Assembly (NCBI RefSeq): GCF_023715145.1
Contig: NZ_JAMBNP010000019.1
Span: forward strand, 1 to 64,000
Source of the DNA: Paenibacillus glycanilyticus
GTDB lineage: Bacteria; Bacillota; Bacilli; Paenibacillales; Paenibacillaceae
Direction of reading: 5' to 3'
Length of the DNA: 64,000 nucleotides
Positions 42,002 to 49,884 of this stretch are shown here, piece by piece. Made by a program: the position numbers and the translations under genes. Within the stretch, counting starts at the first letter, position 1. Every line of letters starts with the position of its first letter. The notes under the pieces were generated by a model that saw only the letters and a program-made list of their open reading frames with translations, was not told the origin of the DNA and did no database searches.

Positions 42002-43048
42002 TTAAGATAACAATTGCTGCTGTTCGTCGATGATCGCGGATATTTCAAGGGCAGCCGCTTCATCCGTAATCAGTACATCATCATGCCCGAATTTCATGAT
42101 GGCCGCTATAGCTTCGCCTTTGCTATTGCCGCCCGCGACACCAATAACAACTTCAGTCTTCACAATATCTTCGAGTCGTAATCCTACGGTCTGCATTTTG
42201 TGAACAACTTCGCCGTTACGGTCGAAATAAAAACCAAAAGCTTCTGCCAGCGCCCCGTCTGCCGCCATCGCATTCACCAGTTCAGGATTCAGCTTTCTGC
42301 GCCGGGCCATCACCATAGCGTCCCCGATCCCGTGTACGACGATTCGAGCACTTCGGACAACCTCGACAATATCGCGGATATTCGGTTCTTGCATCATGGA
42401 GGCGTAGGCTTCGTCACCAAGATGATCCGGCACGTGAAGCATCCGGTAATTGGCGCCTGTCCGCTTTGCCATGGTTGATGCAATGGTATTGGCTTGATAA
42501 TCGAGACTTTCACCTAGCCCTCCTCTCGCCGGAACGAACCAATTGTTCTTCAAAGGCGCTTGCGAGGTTAACTGATTGGCTACCTGAGCGATTGTAGTAC
42601 CGCCGGTAACCGCCACGACATCGCTTGGCTCCATGACTTTCTGAAGCACTTGGCAGGCCGCTCTTCCGAGCTCCCGCTTGGATTGCTCTGACTCCTCGGA
42701 ATCGCCTGCTACAACAACAACCTGCGATAATCCGAAGTGCCTCCTGATCTTCTCTTCCAGATCGGACAAGCCGAATAACGTCTTATAGAAGGGCTCCAAT
42801 TGTTCAAGCAGTTGTTTTCCTGATTCGCTGATCCGCATTCCCGACGTATGAATCTCAAGCAGTCCTTGCGATTTCAGAAAATCCGTCTCTGCCCTCAGTA
42901 CCCGTTCCGTCATCCCTAAGGAATTCGCGAGTGTCCGCCGGCCGATCAGATCGGATAACATAACTTGGCGCAATATCGAGTAACGCTTCTTCATTACGTC
43001 AAGCAAATCTGGGAGAAGCTGCTGCTGCAGCTCAATAATGTGACGCAT
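42002..43048 (-). CDS. cggR: central glycolytic genes repressor CggR
   Basis: A 348-aa SorC-family repressor. An N-terminal helix-turn-helix (SDLIGRRTLANSLGMTERVL, ~residues 34-53) is followed by a sugar-phosphate effector domain (VVAVTGGTTIAQVANQL; VIGVAGGNSKGEAI). In B. subtilis fructose-1,6-bisphosphate relieves CggR repression of gap to eno. Here it is first in the same operon, and a tandem CggR operator lies downstream of its promoter (43101-43136), showing autoregulation. Confidence 0.95.
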   Translation of the reverse strand: MRHIIELQQQLLPDLLDVMKKRYSILRQVMLSDLIGRRTLANSLGMTERVLRAETDFLKSQGLLEIHTSGMRISESGKQLLEQLEPFYKTLFGLSDLEEKIRRHFGLSQVVVVAGDSEESEQSKRELGRAACQVLQKVMEPSDVVAVTGGTTIAQVANQLTSQAPLKNNWFVPARGGLGESLDYQANTIASTMAKRTGANYRMLHVPDHLGDEAYASMMQEPNIRDIVEVVRSARIVVHGIGDAMVMARRRKLNPELVNAMAADGALAEAFGFYFDRNGEVVHKMQTVGLRLEDIVKTEVVIGVAGGNSKGEAIAAIMKFGHDDVLITDEAAALEISAIIDEQQQLLS

Positions 43049-43100
43049 CCTCTACTTTTCACTCCACCCGTCAATAGGCGTAATGGGCTTTCAGGGGATG

Positions 43101-43136
43101 GACGTTAAACGTCCCGCATACTCACTTTAAGTCCCA
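43101..43136 (-). promoter_or_regulatory. tandem CggR operator
   Basis: The minus strand reads TGGGAC-N6-TGAG-N4-CGGGAC-N6-CGTC. The B. subtilis CggR operator is CGGGAC-N6-TGTC-N4-CGGGAC-N6-TGTC, so spacing is identical and the half-sites match closely. It starts at the predicted transcription start of cggR, so bound repressor would block elongation. Confidence 0.85.
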
Positions 43137-43141
43137 CCTCT

Positions 43142-43170
43142 ATTTTAGCTAAAAACAATTCACATGGCAA
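43142..43170 (-). promoter_or_regulatory. promoter of the cggR-gap operon
   Basis: The minus strand has TTGCCA (43170-43165), a 17-nt spacer and TAAAAT (43147-43142), directly upstream of the CggR operator. Confidence 0.7.
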
Positions 43171-43235
43171 GTAAGCAATTGTGGTTGTAAGCGCTTGTAT
43201 TCACGATTTGCTCAAATTTATTTTTCTCATCTATC

Positions 43236-43264
43236 TTGCTTTCTACAAGCGATTCGCGTATACT
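43236..43264 (+). promoter_or_regulatory. promoter of tRNA-Arg
   Basis: TTGCTT (43236-43241), a 17-nt spacer and TATACT (43259-43264); the tRNA begins 31 nt downstream. Confidence 0.7.
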
Positions 43265-43294
43265 AAGTTTTGCTGTTGCTTTACATTGTGTTTT

Positions 43295-43369
43295 GCGCCC
43301 GTGGTCCAATGGATATGACGTAGGCCTCCGGAGCCTGAGATCTAGGTTCGATTCCTAGCGGGCGCGCCA
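43295..43369 (+). tRNA. tRNA-Arg (anticodon CCG)
   Basis: The acceptor arm GCGCCCG pairs with CGGGCGC and is followed by G and an encoded CCA. The anticodon loop CTCCGGA gives anticodon CCG, reading Arg codon CGG. The T arm carries GGTTCGATTCC. It sits alone between cggR and clpP, with its own promoter and terminator, as trnQ-Arg does in B. subtilis. Confidence 0.96.
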
Positions 43370-43402
43370 TTCAACTTACCTTTTCGCCTATACATAAACG
43401 CT

Positions 43403-43432
43403 AAACCGTCCTCGATGAGGGCGGTTTTTTTG
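43403..43432 (+). terminator. terminator of tRNA-Arg
   Basis: AAACCGTCCTC, a GAT loop, GAGGGCGGTTT (one G-U pair) and a T-run. Confidence 0.85.
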
Positions 43433-43467
43433 TTTTCTTTTTTTAATTATAAGTTTGCGATAGTAAG

Positions 43468-43484
43468 TTTGACTTTCTTTGACT
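43468..43484 (+). promoter_or_regulatory. CtsR operator upstream of clpP
   Basis: The minus strand reads AGTCAAAGAAAGTCAAA, a full match to the CtsR heptad repeat RGTCAAANANRGTCAAA. It overlaps the -35 box of the clpP promoter, so CtsR should repress clpP until heat or protein stress. Confidence 0.88.
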
Positions 43485-43507
43485 TTTGTTTGGCAATCCG
43501 CTATGAT
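43479..43507 (+). promoter_or_regulatory. SigA promoter of clpP
   Basis: TTGACT (43479-43484), a 17-nt spacer and TATGAT (43502-43507), overlapped by the CtsR operator. Confidence 0.8.
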
Positions 43508-43559
43508 GAGATTATTGCAATACCATCTTTGCTATTTTGAGGAGGGGACTTGGTTGGAT

Positions 43560-44141
43560 ATGAATTTCGTTCCTATGGTTATTGAACAGAGCAATCGCGG
43601 AGAGCGCGCTTATGACATTTACTCCCGTCTTCTGAAGGATCGCATCATCTTCCTCGGGTCAGGCGTAAACGACGTAGTGGCCAACTCCATTATTGCTCAA
43701 ATGCTGTTCCTGGCAGCAGAAGATCCAGAGAAAGATATTTCTCTCTACATTAACAGCCCTGGCGGTTCCATTACGGCGGGCATGGCTATCTATGATACGA
43801 TGCAATACATCAAACCGGATGTTTCGACAATCTGCGTAGGCATGGCTGCTTCGATGGGCGCTTTCCTGCTCACAGCCGGTGCCAAAGGCAAACGATATGC
43901 GCTTCCGAACAGTGAAGTCATGATCCATCAGCCGCTTGGCGGCGCCGAAGGCCAAGCTAGCGATATCGAAATTCGCGCCCGCCGCATTATCAAGATGCGC
44001 GACAAGCTGAACGGCATCCTGGCTGAGCGTTCCGGACAACCATTGGAGCGTATTGAGAAGGATACCGACCGCGACTACTTCATGAGCGCGGAAGAAGCGA
44101 GAGAATACGGCTTGGTTGATAAAGTAATCGAGCGCATCTAA
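43560..44141 (+). CDS. clpP: ATP-dependent Clp protease proteolytic subunit
   Basis: A 193-aa serine peptidase that forms the tetradecameric chamber used by ClpC, ClpE and ClpX. The catalytic triad is visible: Ser98 in GMAASMGA, His in MIHQPLGG and Asp in KDTDRDYF. The ATG at 43560 begins MNFVPMVIEQSN; a TTG two codons earlier (43554) is nearer to the GGAGGGG site and could be used instead. Controlled by a CtsR operator. A long perfect hairpin terminates it. Confidence 0.97.
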   Translation: MNFVPMVIEQSNRGERAYDIYSRLLKDRIIFLGSGVNDVVANSIIAQMLFLAAEDPEKDISLYINSPGGSITAGMAIYDTMQYIKPDVSTICVGMAASMGAFLLTAGAKGKRYALPNSEVMIHQPLGGAEGQASDIEIRARRIIKMRDKLNGILAERSGQPLERIEKDTDRDYFMSAEEAREYGLVDKVIERI

Positions 44142-44146
44142 TAAAC

Positions 44147-44207
44147 GAAACAACAAAAGCGGCTATGCCGGGTAGAAACCCGGCATAGCCGCTTTGTTGT
44201 TTCGCTT
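44147..44207 (+). terminator. terminator of clpP
   Basis: An 18-bp perfect stem (AAAGCGGCTATGCCGGGT and complement, AGAA loop) is extended by GAAACAAC / GTTGTTTC with one bulge, just past the clpP stop. Confidence 0.88.
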
Positions 44208-44221
44208 TTCCATTCCAATGA

Positions 44222-44273
44222 AAAAAGGACTATCCTACTGTCATCTGTAATGACTTAGGACAACCCTTTTTTA
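44222..44273 (-). terminator. terminator of the HPr-family gene
   Basis: On the minus strand AAAAAAGG..CCTA..TCAT pairs with ATGAC..TAGG..CCTTTTTT around a small loop. A and T runs on both sides could make it bidirectional between the convergent clpP and HPr genes. Confidence 0.65.
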
Positions 44274-44289
44274 GACAGTAAAATGAATC

Positions 44290-44559
44290 TTATTGGTTCT
44301 CCAGCTCTTCCTTGCTGACGAGTGCGACTAAAGCGTTTACAGCCTGCTCTGCATCCGAGCCCTCTGCGCTAATGTGAATCTCTGTGCCCGAGCTGATCGC
44401 AAGGCTCATGATACCCATAATGGATTTCGCATTTACTTTCTTGTCGTCTTTCTCAACAAATACTTCGGAGGAAAATTTGTTCGCTTCTTGAACGAATAAT
44501 GCGGCAGGTCTTGCGTGCAGACCTGTTTTAAGACGAACGACAACCGGTAGCCTTGTCAT
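44290..44559 (-). CDS. HPr-family phosphocarrier in the crh position
   Basis: An 89-aa HPr-fold protein. LHARPA places His at position 15, the site phosphorylated by Enzyme I in true HPr, and Ser46 in NAKSIMGI is the site used by HPr kinase. B. subtilis Crh, found in this same gene context, has Gln15 and cannot carry phosphate from Enzyme I. So this protein keeps both sites. The ATG at 44559 (MTRLPVVVRL) has GGGGGT at good spacing; the ATG at 44568 is too close to that site. hprK lies ~18 kb away in this window. Confidence 0.92.
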   Translation of the reverse strand: MTRLPVVVRLKTGLHARPAALFVQEANKFSSEVFVEKDDKKVNAKSIMGIMSLAISSGTEIHISAEGSDAEQAVNALVALVSKEELENQ

Positions 44560-44652
44560 GGAAACCATACCCCCTATACTATAATAAGTCTGGCCATTCG
44601 CTTCATGCTAAGCCTGACAGAACTAATACCTTTAAAAATATAAGTATTCTTC

Positions 44653-44698
44653 GAAATGAAACGCGCCACGCCACCAAGGTCGGCGAAGCCGTTTCGCC
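44653..44698 (+). repeat. interspersed hairpin repeat, copy 2
   Basis: GAAATGAAACGCGCCAC ... GGCGAAGCCGTTTCGCC closely matches copy 1 at 20394-20441, with a two-base length difference and a few substitutions in the middle. The arms GAAACG/CGTTTC are conserved. It lies in the 200-nt gap between whiA and the HPr-family gene (both on the minus strand). Confidence 0.7.
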
Positions 44699-44759
44699 TT
44701 GCATAAGACTTTTTGTTCATATTATATCATTATACCATCTGATGCACTAGGTTAAAAGT

Positions 44760-45689
44760 TTAGCCGTTGCGGATTTTTTCAGCAAGTTCATCAATCTTCC
44801 GCAGCCTATGGTTGACGCCTGATTTGCTGACGGTGCCTTTCAGCATCTCGCCAACTTCCTTCAGGTTCATATCGGGATGCTGCAGTCTGATCTCCGCAAC
44901 CTCTCTCAGCTTATCCGGCAGGTTGTTTAGCCCTATTTCCTTTTGCAGCAGCCTAATGTTATCGATCTGACGGACGGCCGCACCAATTGTTTTATTCAAA
45001 TTAGCTGTTTCGCAATTCACGATCCGGTTAACCGAATTGCGCATATCGCGCATAATCCGGACATCCTCGAACTTGAACAAAGCCTGATGGGCACCGATAA
45101 TGTTCAGCAACTCGATAATTTTCTCGCCCTCTTTGATGTAGAACACGAAGCCTTTTTTCCGCTCGATACATCTTGCGTTCAAATCGAACTTGTTCGCCAG
45201 TTCAACCAAAGCCTCGCAATGCTCCTCATACATCGACGATATCTCAAGATGATAAGAAGAACCTTCCGGGTTGTTAACGGAACCGCCGGCAAGGAATGCT
45301 CCCCGCAGATAAGATCGTTTGCAGCATGACTTCTTAATGATTTCCTTATCAATACCCAAATTAAACACAAAGCCCTCAGATACAATTCGAAGCTCACTTA
45401 GTATTTCCTGTACCTTCGTCGGAATTCTGACGATATATACATTATTTTTTTTAAGCCGCATTTTTTTACGGACCAAGAGCTCCGTATGTACTGCGAAATG
45501 CTTCTTCACGAGCGAGTAAATCCGACGGGCAATTGCTGCGTTTTCGGTTGAGATGTCGAGGACGACTTTGCGGCTGGATACACTTACAGAGCCGTTCATC
45601 CGAATGAGCGCGGACAATTCAGCCCGCTCACAGCAGGTGTCCGCCTCAATCATTGTCAGCTCCTTCTTCGTTTGCGCCGCAAATGACAT
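44760..45689 (-). CDS. whiA: DNA-binding protein WhiA
   Basis: A 309-aa WhiA homologue (YvcL). It combines an N-terminal LAGLIDADG-like region (CCKRSYLRGAFLAGGSVNNPEGSSYHLE split across two motifs) and a C-terminal helix-turn-helix (HPDMNLKEVGEML, then SGVNHRLRKI). It is linked to cell division and chromosome segregation in Bacillus and to sporulation in actinobacteria. It follows yvcK by seven bases, and the rapZ-yvcK-whiA order is conserved in Bacillota. Confidence 0.96.
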   Translation of the reverse strand: MSFAAQTKKELTMIEADTCCERAELSALIRMNGSVSVSSRKVVLDISTENAAIARRIYSLVKKHFAVHTELLVRKKMRLKKNNVYIVRIPTKVQEILSELRIVSEGFVFNLGIDKEIIKKSCCKRSYLRGAFLAGGSVNNPEGSSYHLEISSMYEEHCEALVELANKFDLNARCIERKKGFVFYIKEGEKIIELLNIIGAHQALFKFEDVRIMRDMRNSVNRIVNCETANLNKTIGAAVRQIDNIRLLQKEIGLNNLPDKLREVAEIRLQHPDMNLKEVGEMLKGTVSKSGVNHRLRKIDELAEKIRNG

Positions 45690-45696
45690 CGCTTGT

Positions 45697-46683
45697 TCAC
45701 CTCTTTCTTAACATCCAGTTTTCCACTAACTTATAGATATGATGACTCAGCCGCTCCGCGTCATGCCTCAGGAAGGTACGGTACAGCACAAGACGGTCGG
45801 CAATGACCTCATGACCCATCCGGGTTACTTCGTCAACGTCCAGCGTTACCTGAGTTGACCCCATCTCCGCGTACTTATCGGACACTTCAGGCGGAATTTC
45901 ACCATCATTCACGAGCACATAATCAAACAGGCTGTGGCCGATATGATCTTGCACCGCTCTCAGATGGTCACTGACCGAATATCCGTCAGTCTCTCCGGGC
46001 TGTGTCATCACGTTGCAGACAAACAGCTTAACCGCTGTTGAATCCACGATCGCTTGCGCCAGCCTAGGCACGAGCAGATTAGGTATGATGCTCGTGTATA
46101 AGCTGCCGGGACCGATCAGGATCGCATCGGCCTGTTCAATCGCTTCGATAGCCTCCGGAAGTGGCTCCACATTATCGGGCTCAACGAATACCCGCTTAAT
46201 CTTCTTGCCTGCCTTCGGAATCATCGATTCCCCGACTATAATCGTTCCGTCGGTCATCTCTGCCTTCAGCACAATCGCACGGCCTGCTGCAGGCAACACG
46301 CGGCCGCGCACGGCCAGCACCTTGCTGAGCTCGCGGATACCCGTTACGAAATCGCCCGCAATATCCGTCATCGCAGCCAGCATCAGATTGCCCAGGCTAT
46401 GTCCGGCGAGTCCGGTTCCACTGGAGAACCGGTACTGCAGTACTTCGGTCAATAACGGCTCCGCGTCCGCAAGAGCCATAATGACGTTCCGGATATCGCC
46501 CGGCGGAGGTATCTGCAGCTCATTGCGCAGAATCCCCGAGCTGCCGCCGTCATCGGCGACAGTTACAATCGCTGTAATATCCAGCGGCTTCTCCTTAAGC
46601 CCGCGCAGCATAACCGACAGGCCGGTACCGCCGCCTACCACAACGATCTTGGGACGCCTTATTATTTTTTGCCTACTCTGCAT
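45697..46683 (-). CDS. yvcK: gluconeogenesis factor YvcK
   Basis: A 328-aa CofD-like protein. The N-terminus KIVVVGGGTGLSVMLRGLK is the nucleotide-binding motif, with TVADDGGSSG and PPGDIRN following. In B. subtilis it is needed for growth on gluconeogenic carbon and for cell-wall homeostasis, and it binds UDP-GlcNAc. It lies between rapZ and whiA with short gaps, implying one operon. Confidence 0.95.
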   Translation of the reverse strand: MQSRQKIIRRPKIVVVGGGTGLSVMLRGLKEKPLDITAIVTVADDGGSSGILRNELQIPPPGDIRNVIMALADAEPLLTEVLQYRFSSGTGLAGHSLGNLMLAAMTDIAGDFVTGIRELSKVLAVRGRVLPAAGRAIVLKAEMTDGTIIVGESMIPKAGKKIKRVFVEPDNVEPLPEAIEAIEQADAILIGPGSLYTSIIPNLLVPRLAQAIVDSTAVKLFVCNVMTQPGETDGYSVSDHLRAVQDHIGHSLFDYVLVNDGEIPPEVSDKYAEMGSTQVTLDVDEVTRMGHEVIADRLVLYRTFLRHDAERLSHHIYKLVENWMLRKR

Positions 46684-46695
46684 CCAATCACCCCG

Positions 46696-47580
46696 TCAAT
46701 GCTTATCGCGGTCAGCATCGCGGTGGCTGACGCGTACCCGTTCCGTATCACTGCTGCCGAGCATGCGACCCAAATATTCCGCAATCGCAACCGAGCGGTG
46801 CTTGCCGCCCGTACACCCGATGCCGATAACGACTTGGCTCTTGCCTTCTTTATGATAAAGAGGGAGTAAGAACTGAAGCATATCGAGCAGCTTGGTCAGA
46901 AAGGCTTGCGTCTCCGGCCATTTCATGACATAGTCATACACTTCCGGATTCTGCCCGGTATTCGGACGCAGATGATCCACATAATGAGGATTCGGTAAAA
47001 AACGAACATCGTAAATCAGATCGGCGTCAATCGGAATACCGTACTTGAAGCCAAACGAAGTCACGTTCACGGAAAGGCTGTTGTTCTCTAAATTCGTGAA
47101 CCGCGAAATAATGCGTTCCTTCAGCTGTGTCGGCTTAATCGTGCTCGTATCGATAACCTGCGAAGCCGAGCCTTTCAAATCCTCCAGCATTCTTCTCTCA
47201 AGACGGATACCCTCAAGCGGCATGCCCTCCGGAGCAAGCGGATGCCGGCGGCGACTTTCCTTGTAACGCTGGACAAGCACTTCGTCCGTTGCATCCAGGA
47301 ACAGAATTTCGCAGCTGATCGTGAAATGATCTTTGATAAAGTTTAATGATTCCGATAAGGCTGTAAAAAATTCGCGGCCCCTAAGATCAATAACAAGGGC
47401 TACTTTGCCGATCTTGCCGTTCGACTGCTCAATCAGCTCCGCAAATTTAGGGATAAGCACCGGCGGTAAATTATCAACGCAGAAAAAGCCAAGATCCTCA
47501 AGGCTCTGTACGGCAATCGTTTTGCCCGCGCCGGACATCCCTGTAATGATAACAAGCTTTGACATCGCTCCCGTTTCCAT
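46696..47580 (-). CDS. rapZ: RNase adapter / nucleotide-binding protein RapZ
   Basis: A 294-aa P-loop protein (YvcJ). Walker A GMSGAGKT lies at residues 14-21, with a Walker B-like VALVIDLRGRE and the C-terminal IGIGCTGGKHRSV. It hydrolyses nucleotides; in E. coli its homologue guides RNase E to a small RNA, but in Bacillus its target is unclear (competence has been linked). The ATG at 47580 (METGAMSKL) follows GAGGGTG and gives the usual length. The open frame reaches the glucokinase stop at 47622. Confidence 0.94.
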   Translation of the reverse strand: METGAMSKLVIITGMSGAGKTIAVQSLEDLGFFCVDNLPPVLIPKFAELIEQSNGKIGKVALVIDLRGREFFTALSESLNFIKDHFTISCEILFLDATDEVLVQRYKESRRRHPLAPEGMPLEGIRLERRMLEDLKGSASQVIDTSTIKPTQLKERIISRFTNLENNSLSVNVTSFGFKYGIPIDADLIYDVRFLPNPHYVDHLRPNTGQNPEVYDYVMKWPETQAFLTKLLDMLQFLLPLYHKEGKSQVVIGIGCTGGKHRSVAIAEYLGRMLGSSDTERVRVSHRDADRDKH

Positions 47581-47621
47581 TGCTGCACCCTCTTTCCCCA
47601 TCGTAACGCTGTTCATAGTCA

Positions 47622-48572
47622 CTAGGACCGTAAGATAAGACCCGCTGCGCCTACAACGCCGGCATTATTGCCAAGCGTAGCCGCAACGATCTTCACGCCT
47701 TCCTGCGCCTCTTTCTGCGTATACTTCGCGAATACCTCGCGAATCTGGTCGAACAGGAAATCGCCTGCTTTCGACACGCCGCCGCCGATGATAAAGCATT
47801 CCGGATTCAGCACGACAGCCATCAGTGCCATCGATTTGCCGAGGTAATAAGCTGCACGGCTAACGATACGCGAAGCAACCTCATCGCCCGCTTTCGCAGC
47901 GTCGATAACATCTTTCGCCATAATATCTTCTACGGTCGACAGGGTTGTACGGTCACCGCGCTCAACAGCGTCCTTCGCCATGCGGATAATGCCCGTAGCC
48001 GAGGATACCGATTCGAGGCAGCCCATTTTGCCGCAGCCGCATTGGATCGCTTCCAGATCAGGCACGATCGCAATATGTCCCAGCTCGCCGGCCATGCCCG
48101 CGAAGCCTTCCACGATTTTGCCGCCGATGATAATGCCGCCGCCAACACCAGTACCAAGTGTATAGCAGACGCAGTTATCGATGCCTTTGCCCGCACCCGC
48201 CCATGCTTCACCAAGCGCAGCAACGTTCGCATCATTATTTACGAGCACTTTAACCTGAAGTTCCTTCTCGAGGAATTCCTTCAAGTGCACATTCTCAATT
48301 TTCAAGTTGCCCGAAAATTTCACAATACCGTTCGGGATGTCAAGGAAGCCGGCGATCCCTACGCCAACGCCTTCAACTTGCTCCCACGCAAACGATGATT
48401 CGGCAACAATGTTCCGCGCGTACTGCGCAATATTATGAAGGATGGTGTCCGTACCTTTACTTGTTTCCGTCGGCCCCTCGTAAGTATGGAGCAAATCTCC
48501 ATCCACATTACAAATCCCAACTTTAATAGCGGTGCCGCCGACATCGACTCCAACGTAAATCTTCTCAGACAT
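47622..48572 (-). CDS. glcK: ROK-family glucokinase
   Basis: A 316-aa sugar kinase that phosphorylates glucose (and perhaps mannose) with ATP. Marks are the ATP-binding VGVDVGGTAIKVG, the sugar site VNNDANVAALGEAW and ELGHIAI, and the ROK zinc motif CGCGKMGCLE. It has no helix-turn-helix, so it is an enzyme rather than a ROK repressor. SD GAGGTGG precedes the ATG. It heads the glcK-rapZ-yvcK-whiA set; B. subtilis has the Nudix gene yvcI at this place. It could feed hexoses released by the glycosidases of the left region into glycolysis. Confidence 0.93.
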   Translation of the reverse strand: MSEKIYVGVDVGGTAIKVGICNVDGDLLHTYEGPTETSKGTDTILHNIAQYARNIVAESSFAWEQVEGVGVGIAGFLDIPNGIVKFSGNLKIENVHLKEFLEKELQVKVLVNNDANVAALGEAWAGAGKGIDNCVCYTLGTGVGGGIIIGGKIVEGFAGMAGELGHIAIVPDLEAIQCGCGKMGCLESVSSATGIIRMAKDAVERGDRTTLSTVEDIMAKDVIDAAKAGDEVASRIVSRAAYYLGKSMALMAVVLNPECFIIGGGVSKAGDFLFDQIREVFAKYTQKEAQEGVKIVAATLGNNAGVVGAAGLILRS

Positions 48573-48690
48573 TACTAGTCCACCTCATTAATATGTTATC
48601 TGCTCTTTTACCAACTATAAGCGAATGCCCTATTCCGGTCAAGATAATCGCCGTCCCAGTGTTTCCCTCTGGTCATCGGCATTTGGCAAT

Positions 48691-48712
48691 AAAAAGCCCT
48701 CTCCAGAGAGGG
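48691..48712 (-). terminator. terminator of trxB
   Basis: On the minus strand CCCTCTC and GAGAGGG form a tight stem with TG between, followed by CTTTTTA. It lies ~25 nt past the trxB stop and separates it from glcK. Confidence 0.7.
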
Positions 48713-48736
48713 AAAGGGCTGACTCAAACCGTTGTG

Positions 48737-49666
48737 TTAATGCGAGCCGCTGCTTTCGAGGAATCGTTCGCAGTCAAGCGCCGCCATACAGCCGCTTCCC
48801 GCTGCCGTAATCGCTTGGCGGTACTTGTTGTCCTGTACGTCGCCGCATGCGAATACGCCCGGTACGTTCGTCTCGGAGCTGCCTGGCTTTACCTTAATGT
48901 AGCCATGCTCATCGGTGTCGATCTGGCCGTTCAGAAACTTCGTGTTAGGCGTATGGCCAATGGCGATAAAGACGCCGTCCGTTTGGATCGTTTCTTCTTC
49001 GCCCGTAGCGTTGTTGCGGACTTTCAGTCCCGTTACGCCCATGCCGCTCGCCACGACCTCAACCGGTGTTTTGTTCAAACTCCAGCTGATTTTCTCGTTA
49101 TCGCGCGCGCGGTCCTGCATGATCTTCGAAGCACGAAGCTCATCACGGCGGTTCACAAGCTCAACATTCGTTGCAAAACGAGTAAGGAAGTTCGCCTCTT
49201 CCATCGCGGAGTCGCCGCCGCCAATAACCACAATCTTCTTGTTGCGGAAGAAGAAGCCGTCGCAGGTTGCGCAGGTGCTTACGCCGCGTCCAACATTGTC
49301 TTTCTCCCCGGGGATGCCGAGCCATCTAGCCGATGCGCCAGTCGAGATGATGATGGTCTCGCCCACGAATTCGCCTTTTCCTTCGACTTGAAGCTTGAAC
49401 GGACGCTCGGACATATCCACGCTGTTAACCCAGCCTGTAATGAATTCCGCGCCAAAGCGCTCTGCCTGCTTGCGCATATTAGCCATCAGCTCAGGGCCCA
49501 TAATCCCGTCAGGGAAGCCCGGGAAGTTCTCGACCTCCGTTGTGGTTGTAAGCTGGCCGCCCGGCTCCGGTCCTTCAATAATGAGAGGCTTCATGTTCGC
49601 GCGTGCCATATAGATCGCTGCTGTGAGACCGGCTGGGCCGGTTCCGATAATAATGGATTTGTACAT
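48737..49666 (-). CDS. trxB: thioredoxin reductase
   Basis: A 309-aa flavoprotein that reduces thioredoxin with NADPH. It has FAD-binding GTGPAGLTAAIYMARA, redox-active CATC (~residue 136), NADP-binding GGGDSAMEEANFL and the C-terminal FAD motif GVFACGDVQDNKYRQ. The ATG at 49666 (MYKSIIIG) has AGGAGG upstream; the open frame further on is not family-like. Order trxB after the TPR gene is as in B. subtilis. Confidence 0.97.
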   Translation of the reverse strand: MYKSIIIGTGPAGLTAAIYMARANMKPLIIEGPEPGGQLTTTTEVENFPGFPDGIMGPELMANMRKQAERFGAEFITGWVNSVDMSERPFKLQVEGKGEFVGETIIISTGASARWLGIPGEKDNVGRGVSTCATCDGFFFRNKKIVVIGGGDSAMEEANFLTRFATNVELVNRRDELRASKIMQDRARDNEKISWSLNKTPVEVVASGMGVTGLKVRNNATGEEETIQTDGVFIAIGHTPNTKFLNGQIDTDEHGYIKVKPGSSETNVPGVFACGDVQDNKYRQAITAAGSGCMAALDCERFLESSGSH

Positions 49667-49823
49667 GGTTGTCCTCCTAAAAGTGGCGCATTTTTTTGAG
49701 TCGCACTGATGTCGCTGCACGAACAACATCGCAGGAATTTTAAGTCGTCCAACCAACTGACGGTTGGAAGGGGAAAGATAAGAGCCCTACAATATATTCT
49801 TATTATATATAAGTTTGCCCGGG

Positions 49824-49866
49824 AAAAACAAAACGCACTTAGGGAACCATATCCTAAGTACGTTTT
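49824..49866 (-). terminator. terminator of the TPR-protein gene
   Basis: On the minus strand AAAACGTACTTAGG pairs with CCTAAGTGCGTTTT (one G-U pair) and leads into GTTTTT. It lies ~19 nt past the stop. Confidence 0.85.
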
Positions 49867-49884
49867 GATCATGGGCGAGATGCT

